NCBI GenBank assembly: GCA_033026295.1 | Contig: CM065170.1 | Location: 11,996,040 to 12,060,039, forward strand | Direction: 5' to 3' | DNA: 64,000 bases | Source: Channa striata | Taxonomy: Eukaryota; Chordata; Actinopteri; Anabantiformes; Channidae | Shown here: positions 37,238-49,600 of the stretch, piece by piece | How the letters are laid out: each line of letters starts with the position of its first letter | How positions within the stretch are numbered: the stretch's first letter is position 1 | Notes under the pieces: model-generated | What the model was told of the DNA's origin: nothing | Databases searched by the model: none | Seen by the model: the letters and a program-made list of their open reading frames with translations, nothing else | Made by a program: the position numbers and the translations under genes

Positions 37238-40200
37238 ATGAATGGTAAGAACACTTCGTTATTGTCTTGTGTGTGTTCTCTTGTATTCTCCTCTGTGTTT
37301 GTCCAGTTGCAGGGAGTAAACAGGGCAGAAAATGAACTTGAATGCAATAAATCGACATGAACCAAACGTACCAAGAGCGACAGTCACGACCAATAAGCAT
37401 CATGTGTTTTATGCTGAGGTTTAGATTTTTGAACTTCTTTTGTTTTGTGTGCGATTGTTTGCATCAACTGAAATCTGTGTATTGTTGTGAGGAGAAGACC
37501 CGAGTTTGTGTTAATCAGATATTGATCTTGAGCTTTAGCTGAGTCCGTCTATGATGCAATGACATTTTTCAAGAAAGGAGAAAAGCTTTGTCAAAAAAAA
37601 AAAACTGTAGCAAAGAGGGCTTGAAGGAATATTAGATAATGACTTTTAATTAATTTTATGCAAATCATGAGCTAATTTGATGTGTGGTGTGAGGGAGTGC
37701 CTCCATTTCTGAGTCTTAAAGGTTATGTGTTTCTTTCATCATTGTTATGGACATAAATTGCTCACTCGTGCGAGTATGGGTGTGTTAATCCTCCTGCCTC
37801 AAACCTCTGATCACAGGACAGTAGTTGCCGCTTCTTTTGGGCCTCCACGAGAAATGCCTCAGACAAAAAGTGTGTATTTTTTTTCTTGTATATCGCCTGC
37901 AACTTGTCCACATGACTAATTGTGCAGTTTAACAAACTGCCAAGACCCCACTACTCCACTCTCCGCTGTAATCTCAGTCAGCAGAGACACCAACTCAGAA
38001 ACAACACCAGCATGTGATGAGTTTCTTCATGGAAGTGCACAGCGTGGAAGGCAGAGCTCTTTGTGATATTGCGCTCTCGTTAACACAGTGAATCTGCAAT
38101 GAGGCAATTTTAAAGTCATTAGTCTGTGAATTTGCAAAAGCAGCGGACAGTATTCCGCACCCTCAGAGAAAGAGACGAGTATGTGTGTGGATTGAAATGC
38201 TGCAGGGCGCAGACACTGCTAATCCACTGTAGCTATCACAAAGATCAACTTGTCGTCCTCAGGTGAAGTCTTTGAGGTGTTAATAGTGATGAAAGCACGG
38301 ATGCGGTTTCCTCTCCCAGAAGATTGGTGCTGAGCGTCCAGAGCGTCTCCTATGCACCGTGCAGCACCTAGACAACAGCACCCAAACTGACAGTGGGAAG
38401 TAAAACCACACAAAGTCGAGGCTTCTTGTGTCGCAGCTGCTGAGGACGTGAAGTGTTTTACATGTAAATTCTGCCCTGGCGATGAAAGCTACTGCGCGAG
38501 AGCACACTAGTTTTATTGTTTCTGTGCACGAACCGAGCGTTATATTGTCTCAGTATATTGAGATATATTGTTAATATTCGCTGAGGGTTTTTATTCTAGG
38601 CTGCTGCGGAAGAAGCTGTTATAGGTTGCTCTTATTTTTGCAGTCCAGCTACATCTGGGCAACATATATGTAGGAACAGGCACAACTACTGGCTTTAATG
38701 TTTTTATTTTATGCAAAAAATTGATTTGCACTGATGTCAAATCACAGATGCTGATGGAAAAAAGATACAAAACAAGAATGCTGGCAGTCTGCACAAAGAC
38801 ACCAGACGGTTCACTAAAGTGAGTGACAATGCTTAGCTTAGCATAACATGAGAAACAGCACAGTTATGCCCAATTTTTTAAAAAGGCATTTACTGATTAA
38901 AATGTTGCATCTTGTAAATACAAAAAAGACAAATTCTTTACTTGTCTGGGAGCCTCACTGTGAGTTTAGGAAGTCACTGCACCAGGCTCAAAATTAATGG
39001 GATAAATCCATATAAAAATCAACATCTCGTTTTTACTCGTTCGTTCACATTAAACACACATAACGTCATGCATCTATTCATTATCTGTAACCGCTTATCG
39101 TGTTCAGGGTCATGGGGGGGCTGGAGACTATCCCAGCTGTCAGGGGGCGAGAGGCGAGGAACAGCCTGGACAGGTGGCCAGTCTATCTCAGGGCCAACAC
39201 AGAGCGACGCACACTGACACACAACAATTAAAACTCATATTCAGACCTACGGGCAAGTAACCAAAATATGTAATAAATATCAGTATCAGACAGACGAAAT
39301 GACTGTTTAATCTCAGAACTCCAAGGCCTCAGGTTAGTGGGCCAATTTGCAGAAAAGTAACAACAAAAGTTGGTTTAAAAAAATAACGTTATGTATCTCA
39401 GAGATTCATCATAATTCACTTTTATCATGTGGCTCCTTTATATCCCAGTGACAGCATGTTTCCAACTCAAGTGTCATGCCGCTAAAGACCCCTATGGATT
39501 CTGCCATTTCTGTGTAAGAAGCTTTGCAGTGTCCCACTTCCTCACACTAGTCACTGATCCGCACACAAAACCAAGTGACAGGCCCGTGGATGTGGCCATG
39601 CTAGCCACATGTCCCAGTGGCTCTGTGCTAAATATTCCCTCCCATTCTCACTTACAATAGCTTCTAAATGAGCTCTGTCAAGGCCAACGAGAATGCTGAA
39701 GAATACTCACATATCTGCGCGAGATTAATTACTTTCGCCTTTTCATAGCTGCGTTTTGCTGACGCTGCCAAAAGTAGGTCGGGCAAACGCAACCTGTGAA
39801 CACGGGCTTTGTCGGGCAGAGCTCTGTCGCGTACCTGAACAGGTGCTGCTGTGGTGATTTAGTGTGGAGTCAGTTTGTCTAGGCACAGGAACCAGCTCAC
39901 TTCCAAACAGCCATTTGTGGCCGTTTCTCATTCTATCTGCTCATGTGCTTCAGGAGAATTTGAAGCGTTGTCTTTTCAAGGCTACATGCTGTGTGATTCC
40001 TGACAGACGTGCACGTCGTACGTCTGTGTGCCCGCCGGCGTGTTTGGGTTAGCGCTGGGGAGGAAGTTCCCTCATGGGCAGCGAGGTATTTCCTGAAGCT
40101 GGTGAAGAAATTACAGCCTTGATGCCAGGTCTGCGTGGGCCTACACCCATAACACCCTAAGAAATGTGCCAGGAATTTTATCAACACTAACTTACAACAG

Positions 40201-43200
40201 TCGTTTTTGTCTGGTCTGTTGGAAGATTTTGGAGGAATCTCTCCATCGTCCTCTGCCCTGATAATTGCCTGGTTGGTCTTGTTGAGATGAAAAGTTTAGA
40301 TAGCTTCCTGTGAATAGTGTCCTTTGTTGCCAACACGTTTCAGATATGAGAACAGTGCGATTGTGCTGTTGTCGTGAACCACCAATTGTTCATCCGCAAT
40401 TTGCATGTTTGTGTTAGTTGCATATGTCATAACAATAAAACAAATTCTTTCCATCAAATGCCCTTTCCCTTAACTTCAATGTGCATAAGCACAAATGGTA
40501 GAATGAATATGTTGACATCATCTTTGTGTCCATTTTTATGGCGACTCCCACTCACACGTTTGTGTTTATGCAGCGACGAGCTCATTATGAAAGAAGTTTA
40601 ATAATTTGACAGACAGACGCGCAAAATCTGAGTCAACATTTTTAAAGGTTTCTATCACTGTGATCACTATGGTAACAGCAACACTGGCATCCAGGAGCCC
40701 TGTCTGTTGTTGAATGGTGAAAGATGAGCTGGTTCATAAAGGCAGAGTTTGTTCTGTTGTCCCAACACTTCAGGATTCACTTTAGACATTCTGTGTTTCT
40801 AACTTCATCCTGTTTCCACATTCTGAATGTCGCTCACTGTTTACTCCTGTGCGCCACTCTGGTCCGTTTGAGCTCATCATCTGTCTTTGTCACCTTATCT
40901 ACACCTCTGTCATTCAGTTACTGACACTTTATTAGATCCCTTTGTGCATAATGTCCACGCAGTCAGCTATTTAGACTTTAAAGTTTTGAGAATATTGAAA
41001 AACAATGAAGGAAACAGGTTTAAATATGCCTCAGGGATGTTATGATTTTATTAATTTCATGAATTTCAATATGGTTAATTGACTATCAGCCCCAATGATA
41101 ATCTGTCATCCCACTCTATTAAAGATATCTTGTGAAACTGAGAAAGGATTGAGTTTCATACCACATCATGCAGCGCATTTGACTTCATATTTAATTCCTG
41201 GCCAACCCTGAACTTACCTTGAGATATGCAGTGGAGAGTGAAGCCGAGTGAAAGAAAAAATAGCTGAGTGGACATTTTTATACATTAATCATTGTTGGGA
41301 TTTTGTTAAGAGTAGTTTCATCATAAAGGAAGAGCTCATTTGAGATGGAAATTATGCAGACTTTTTGGGTGGTGAGGTTAAAAAAGACACTGTATATTCT
41401 GTATTAGCATTTTCGCTTCAGGGACTTTGAATGTGTTGCTGAATTTGTGTCTGTTGACGAGTGAAAAACAACGAGCATTTTATGGTTTAATATATTTTCT
41501 ATTGTTCTTCTTGCTCACCAATAATATTCTTACATTTAGAAAATTTCAGGGCAAAATGCAGCTGTTATAGAACTGGATCTTTTTGAATTGGAGTCTCACT
41601 AGTGACGTCTGTATTCGAGCTGTGGACTGCTTCGTCTCCAGGACACTGTCACAGTCCCACTAACGGTGAATTAAAAGCACTTTAAAACCCAAGACTGTCT
41701 CTTGGTTCGGTCCAGGTGGAGCCGGTGTGTGGGCCATCACTCCAGAGGAGAGGGGGAAACACGACAAACAGTTCGACAGCCTCTGCCCCGTCCTGGGCTA
41801 TGTCTCAGGTAAGCTGTCCTTATAACAAACGGGCTAAATGCTCGTTCATGAATAACATCGTGTAGTGTCAGCAGTGATCCATCGCACTGTCCATCTGCAG
41901 GAGAACAAGCCAGAAAATTCTTCCTCCAGTCTGGCCTGCCTCCTTCCGTCCTCGCTGAGATCTGGTAAGTACCAAACAACTAAAGTAAATCTTCTTTGGT
42001 TGTGCATTTTTTTTGTTCAACTACAACAATTGGGTCAGTCGGTCCAACATTTGTTTTTGGTCACAGCTAGTTTGGTCGTCTCAGCTTGCTGTGTACTTCC
42101 TGTTGAGCGCTCGCTTCCTTCACAGCCTGCCCCACCTACTAAATTGTGTGTTAAAAGAGGAGTGTGTGTGTGTGTGTGTGTGTGTGTTTGATAAACACTG
42201 CTGGAATTTTGTCCCTTCAGAGTTTGTCCCCTGTGTAACTCTCAGCTTTTCTTATTGTCTTAACAAAGAAAGAGAAATACTTGGAACGCGCTCTCGGCTA
42301 TAAACAAATAGTTTTAATACCTCAGCTCGCCCTCTCCTCCCATCCGGTAGGAACCTCGCTGACATGGACAGCGATGGGAAGATGGACAGACTGGAATTCT
42401 CCATCGCTATGAAGCTCATTAAACTCAAGCTTCAGGGGCGGAATTTACCCTCTGTTTTGCCAATGATCATGAAGCAGCCTCCTGTCTCCAATTCGGCTTC
42501 AACCATCCCTTCATCAGCACGTTTTGGTAAAAGCACATTACATTTTTAAAAATGCTTCTTTCTCACTAACTCCCTTACGACATAATATCTCTCAAGTGTT
42601 ATTTGGTCAGTGTGAGAGGAAAAGGAGCAGATCCGTTTGAAGAGTTTAATTTCGAAATCACATAATTGAGGATTTGAAAAAGAAAGGCTACCATTTGAAA
42701 ATTATTGATATTTACAAAATGATTGTAACTTTCAAATAATAAAAGGCAGCGAGTCCTTTACTGACAGGAATAACACTTTTAGAAATGTTTTTTTTTACTC
42801 AGATGAGCTGCAGTAATTTAGAGGTTTTCCCTTTAAAAAATGAACCCATTTTTAAATTAAATTAATTTTAAAATTTTCACATTCATCTATTTAACTCAAC
42901 ATGATCCCCTGTGTGTTTCCTCCCCGTAGGAATGGGTTCTATGCCAAACTTGTCAATTGGTCTGTCACCCATGTCTGCCATGACCATCCTAACACCCATG
43001 CAAGCTAACCCCCCCATGCCCTCTGTGCAACCCTTGGTGCCATCGCCAATGACTCTACCCCTCATCACCAGCCTGGGGAACTCTGGACTGCCCAATGGCA
43101 ATCTCAACCTCCTCACATCAGCCCTTGTTCCCAACAATGCAGGTTGGCTCGTCGGTAGAACCATTTTGCTTGATGTTGGCTGGGCAAATAAAGGCAGAGA

Positions 43201-46200
43201 CTGGACAGTGATGATTAGTGGATTAATCCTCGTTGTGTTGGGTTGTTTGTAACGGGAGATTTCTCTCACACAGCTCAATGTGAATGCAAATGAGGAGAAC
43301 ATAGTGTTCACAGTGAGGGGATTAGCATAGATAAGAAGCATGTGCTTCATATCTATGCTGAGTGGCAATTGATAATAACTTGTGCAGAGGCCAAAAAAAA
43401 ATACTACAGTTTCATTACAGCTGGCTAGAAAGATACGACTGGCCCATAAAACACGTCTAAGGAGAAATGAGTCTATGCGTGTCCTTTGTTTACAACTTTT
43501 AGGATGCTTAATGTGATGTAGCTAGGAAACCAGTTGCTGAGGCTTAGATTACCTTGGCAACATGTGACCCGTTTAGAGTGAAGAGCAGGTATCTGACCTA
43601 CCGTTAGCAAAATGATATTGACAGTGCTGTGACTATTATGTCAGGATAAACTATTGTGTATATATTTGGCTATAAACTATATACTAGCTCTGCAGCACAT
43701 ATTTTTGCATGTACATATGCATGTAACCTATAAACACAGTAATTACATTTCCAAGGCCCCTAAATGCAGACCTGTATGTGTTCATCACTAATTTGAAGCA
43801 GAGTACAACCACAAACTTATATAAGTGCATTGGGTTTCAGGTGTGTAACGTTTAGTGTATCAGGGTCAGTTGTTCTGGAACTTTAGTGGTGCTGAAATGT
43901 AGCATGAATTTCATTTCGTGATAGGTTTGCACATTTTCTATCCACTTTTCCATGTGCTGAGTATGAAAGTATTCATATATACTGTATGTGTGCATGTAGC
44001 TGCAAGAGCTGCTTTTGATCACAACAGTCTTTACTGCAGTTTTTGTCAGTTACGTCAGGTTTGGATGCACCTATGTAAATATAAATATTTTTTCTTTTTG
44101 GATTCCTTTTTTGTCTTGCTCTGCTCACACTGTTCATCTCTCATCTCCATCTGTGCCTTGGCTGCTATCTTTAATATCACTCTGTTCAAGTCAAAACTTT
44201 GGCTGCGAAATGAGCAGCCTGACGAGAGTGAGTGTAACATTTCTCTATTACGTTATGTCTGCTTCTCTCTTTTAATGAAAATACATCAGCATCAATGTTC
44301 GTAGCCCAGGGTTTCAGACGTCAACGATCACTTTGTTTTTCGCCAAATGGCAGTAACCTTGCTGCAGGAGATCTGTGTGCTGCCACTGTAAAGCATGAGG
44401 AGATAAGATTAGATGCACATGTTTTCAAGGGCTACTGCACTCTGCATGTCGACAGTATGTGAGGAGCATGCACGTACACTCATGCACAATCTGTGTACAT
44501 GAATGCTCAAAAGAATTTGTGCATTTTTCTTTAAAATTTCCTAAAATATTTGCCTAAAGTATACTAAACCTTTTAACTGCCTCCTGTTTTTAGCACACCC
44601 TCTCTCCGGCTTCTCTTCACCTGTGGCGTTCTCTCCATCCACGGGCATGTCAAAAGCCAACTCTCTCCTAGACCTTGGATCCAGCAGGTGAGACCCAGAA
44701 TATTAACAAATGCATGCCGCATAAAATATTAGTGTGAACTCCCCAAATATTCTGGATAGATATGTAAACACATAAGTTCCCACTTTTAAAGATTAATCAG
44801 TATCCATAAAAAAATCCTTTGTCAGCACATCAAGAGCTGTTTGAAATATAAATTTAAAACCAAACTTTGTCATTTCCAAGCAGTTTTTAAGTTTTTTTTT
44901 TTTTTTAAATCATTGCTTTCAAAGAAGCAGTGAGGACAAGGGCTGAGGATGAGAATGCAGACAGAGATTAAACAGTTGGATAACGGGGACAACAGGAAGG
45001 TCATTCTGAAATCAAATCTTCTAGTTGCCATCAACAGGAAATGGATTGTTTGTAAGAAACATTAGAGAAGAACAGGATTCAAATGGCGTTTTTGTGAAGC
45101 ATTTTCCATTTAGGATCTATACTAACCAGTGGCTTCACCACTTTTTCATCTCGACTATCGATTGTAATAATGTTGATGTAACTTTTCATGAAATGTTTAC
45201 ATTTATTTTTATTTACGTTACAAAATGTTGGTTTATGACTAAATACACTGCAGAAATTATGATGACTGCTCTTTGTGCTAATTTCAGCATAACTAAATTT
45301 ACTCAGTGAACATGGTAAACGTCTAATACACCGGTCAGCATTGCTGTTGCCTCTTCATGTTATTAAATGTAAGGAAAATAGAGTCAACAAAGCACCAGGG
45401 TATACATAGTGGGCTTTATTATCACAGTTAATGCTGATATTGTTGCATCTGTTATCAGCCAGTTTCTATCCTAAAAGGAAGTGTAAATTTGAGATAGCAA
45501 CTGGAAGGGTTTGTAGTTTTCCATCTATACTTTTTTTTTTTTCTTGTTGCCCTTAATCTGTGCCTGGAAAAGTTATACTGGTGGGACGTGATGAAGAGTA
45601 AACAAAGAACAGGTTTTGTTCCGTTTTGGTGACAGCCAGATTCCCTGCAAAACACAACAGTAGTATCGAATATCCTTCAGCCTTCTTGTGGTGTTTTTTT
45701 GCGGTTTGGGAAAAGGATGGGAGTGGTTTCTGATTTCATGACGCTGAATGACCCAGTAGCTCATATTGAAAGTCCTGACCTCAGGTGTATGTGGCAAGAA
45801 AAGTGTCAACAAAGACACCAGAAGTCCAGAAAGTAAATACAGGTTGATCCAGCAGGCACCCAGATCACCTTTACCTTCCAGTCTTAACTAACAAACACTG
45901 TAATATCACACTAGGTACATTGTTTTCACCTCTTTTTTTTATTATTGTACAAATTTTAATATGGGTCGGGGTAATTTAACTGCACCATTTTCCACTGATT
46001 TGCATAGACCAAGAGGAAAAAAAGCCCTTGGACAAAGGGAGGATCACACTCCATCTCCCATTGTCTCCCCGATGCCTCTTCTTTTATTTCTGAGTGTTCC
46101 ACCCAGCTACGAGGCCTGAAAAAAAAAAAACGTGCATTCTCTTTAAAATGAACATCATCGAGTCAGCCCACCCTTTTGCTATTCTCGCAGATGCATTGTT

Positions 46201-46629
46201 TATAATGAAAACAGAATGGGTGATTAGCATAGGCTGAGAGTACAGTGCTGTCTTGTTTCAGCAAGTCATCGTCTGTGCGTTCGTTTGCACCGGTTCCTTT
46301 ACAGCTAATTAAGAGCTGAGGAATAACACCGGCGAGCCGTGGAGCAATTAGTGATTTTTAAGTCAGAGTCATATGCTTGGGAGACAAGGAAAGCTGGCTG
46401 CGTGTTTTTATTGAGTAATTTCCCTTTGGGTGGCATCCTGCTGTACTGACAGGCCTCTTTTTTTTTTTTCTCTGTTCATAGTTCTAATTCTTCCTCCACC
46501 ACATCATTGGCCAGTAACTCCCCTAAGACGGGGGCAAGTGATTGGGCCGTCCCACAGGCCTCCAGACTCAAGTACCGTCAGCAGTTCAACACGCTAGATA
46601 AGCTCATGAGTGGCTACTTGTCAGGTGCA

Positions 46630-46693
<64 letters not shown>

Positions 46694-49600
46694 AGGCCCT
46701 CACAACCTACAAAAAAAACACAAGCTTCTCTGGACCACTGGGCTGCTCTTCAGCGGTCTTGTTGAAGTTGAAAGTGCACTCTTGGGGTCAGTTTCACTTT
46801 GCCCACATGCACTCACGTCCTCTTGTAGTCTTGTACTCCTGTTCTCTGAACTCCACTTGGCAAAGCGACACACACAAACACTTTCGCACTGGTTGCTGTG
46901 AGGATTCAGCCTGCTGTTATTTCTGATGTCATTTTTTACTTCCCCAGGACCTCAGGTTAGAAACGCACTGATGGCATCGAACCTAACCCAGACCCAGCTA
47001 GCTACCATCTGGTGAGTAGAAAGGGTGTGAGTGCATGTGTGTATTTACCCAGCTGGAAGTCACTCTTCAGCATTTATTTACCTTTATAGGTCGAGTTGAT
47101 TCCGACGTAGGTGCTACTACACACAGCACATTGATCATTTTTATTCTTCTCTTCTTTGGAAATTATTTCCAAGATGTATGGTTCAGTCAGATGACTTTTA
47201 AAATTACATGTCATTTGCTAGAATGATGAAATTACACAATAGGAAGGAGAAGCACAGTGTATAATGTTTAGGACACCATCTGTTCAGTTTGAACAGATCT
47301 TAAACCCATTTCGATCTCTAGGCAATTTGATTGTATAGCAAGTGAATACACAAGGTGGAGATTCACTGTAAACGTTCCTCTGTTGACATTTAACAACATA
47401 TGACTGGGAACTTCTCTTTGAGCTGCACTAATTAGTGTAATACTAAAGTGGCCAGTTGTACTGACACCTCATTGATGATGATTGCCAGCGTCTAAGCGTT
47501 TCCCCTCGGTGCTCTATGGAGCATTTTAGTGTCTTTCAGCTCACTGTTTCCTGGCATAGCAGGAAGCTGTTTTCAGCTAAAGAGCTTTACCAAACCTTCT
47601 GTGCACTGCCTGCTCAGCTCTAAACAACAGATGGAGAAAGTCAGTATCTCACTGGGATCCTTAATGGACAATCTAGCTGCTAAAACACATCTCGCAAAAC
47701 AGAGTTAAAAAGCGAATAGATATTGGGCTTATTTGTCAAGTTTTTAAAATCATGTTTTCTCTGTGCCTGCTCGCTGGCAATAGGCAACTGTTTGCTAATT
47801 TGTTTGTCCCATAAAAACTTAACGAGATGATAATTTGTCAGCGCTCACAGCTTATAAACCCAATGATTCTGCTGTAAAATCATGAAAGTGTAGACTTTCC
47901 GCATTATTTGTACGTAGGACCCTGGCAGATGTGGATAAGGATGGTCAGCTGCGAGCTGATGAGTTCATTCTGGCCATGCACCTGGTGGACATGGCTAAAA
48001 CTGGCCGCCCTTTACCACTGACACTGCCTCAAGACCTGGTACCTCCCTCTCTCAGGTAACACACACACACAAATTGACACATGTCTGCCTTCTTTAATTA
48101 TGTCAAAGCCACATTATATTTCTTTTCTTTTTTGCAGAGGAGGAATCAAGCCTAGTGAGCTTGTAAATGGAACAGGACCCTACCTAACGCCCTGTTTAAT
48201 AGACACAACAGAGATAGAGGCGGCACAAAAGACCAAAAGCAGTGGTACGGCAGCTTCTGCACACTGTATCTTTTGATATGTTTATGAGGCGCCCATCTCC
48301 CTCTCTGTAATAACCCTCTCTACTTCCTCTTCTCAGTGTCATTTGAGGATAAGCTAAAGGAGAACTTTGCTCGAGGCAGTGCCGAACTGGAGAAACGACG
48401 ACTGGCTCTGGAAGAGGAGCAGAGGAAAGAAAAGGAGAGGAGAGAGCGGGAGGAGAGGGAGGCTCAGGAAAGGAGGGAAAGGGAGGCCAGGGAGCAGGAG
48501 AACCGGAGGAGGCTGGAGGAGGAGAGGCGACTTGAGAGGCAGAGAGAGATGGAGAGACAGCGGGAAGAAGAGAGGCTCAGGGAGCTGGAGAGGAAGGAGG
48601 TGAGTGGGAGAAGAGAGTTACGAGACACTAGGAGGTTAGATTACTGCGTGTGCTAAGGGTCTCGTTTATTGTACCTTTAGGCAGCAAAGCAGGAGATGGA
48701 GCGACAACGCAGGGAGGAGTGGGAGCGAGCGAAGAAAGAGGAGCTGGGCAGAAGGAGAGAGGGGGAGCAAGAAGAGATTTCTCGACTCAGGGCCAAAAAG
48801 AAGAGTCTGGAGTTGGAGTTGGAGGCTGTGGTGAGTTTACACTAACAATCAAAGTGTACACTCACACACTTCCAGCGTTAATGAACGTGTCGTCTGGTCT
48901 CCCAGGGCAACAAGCACAAGCAGATCTCAGACCGTCTCCGTGATGCTCAGAGTAAGAGGCGTATTCAGAAGGCAGAGGTGGACCTCGTCAATCAGAAGAG
49001 GGACGCACGCATTGCAGAGATCAACACGCTGCAACTTCAGTTTGAGGTTAAAGGAAATATTTACATTGCATTCAAATCATATCAACGTATCGTGAATGCA
49101 TTTTGAATTTCTCTTTGTGTATGTGATCCTCTTTGTTTACCTCAGGACTGGCAGAGGAAGCTCTCCCAGCTGGTCCCAGAACAACAGATCTTGACTGAGA
49201 AGCTACGAAACATCAGCCTCAACAAACACTCCAGTGGGTGGCAAACGTCTTCTACATACACCATCGTTCTCTGAAATCTCCCACGTGTTGCTGACGTTTG
49301 GCTTTTTTGCCTTGTAGCCGTCACTCTGTCCTCTCTGACCAGGAGTGTGACAGAGAAAGGTGTGAACTGCCGGAGGCTGAAGGACCAGCTCGACACTCTG
49401 GAAAGGGAAACAACAGACAAACTGTCACAGATGGAGCAGTACAACAAAGAGCTTCAGGTCAGTGACCAGCACAGACCAACTGAAGTTTTGATGATTGTTT
49501 AGCCTGTCAGACCATTTGAAATATGTTCGTTGTTCCGTGTCACTCAATAAATCATTGACAACTCCTACAGAACAGTGCGTAGATATTTCTAAAATTCCCC

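Larger units (their letters stand above)
31858..41715 (+). other. Large 5' introns of itsn2
   Basis: Apart from the short exon at 37172-37244, this span holds TG/CA microsatellites, purine-rich and CT-rich runs (about 35,630-36,200 and 36,760-37,170), the inverted-repeat hairpin and one dispersed repeat. No other gene is visible on either strand. Confidence 0.6.

Noticed and set aside
42883..43368. 161-codon ORF antisense to the itsn2 linker exon
   Set aside because: Mirror of a Pro/Met/Thr-rich coding exon (42930-43142) that fits itsn2 in phase.
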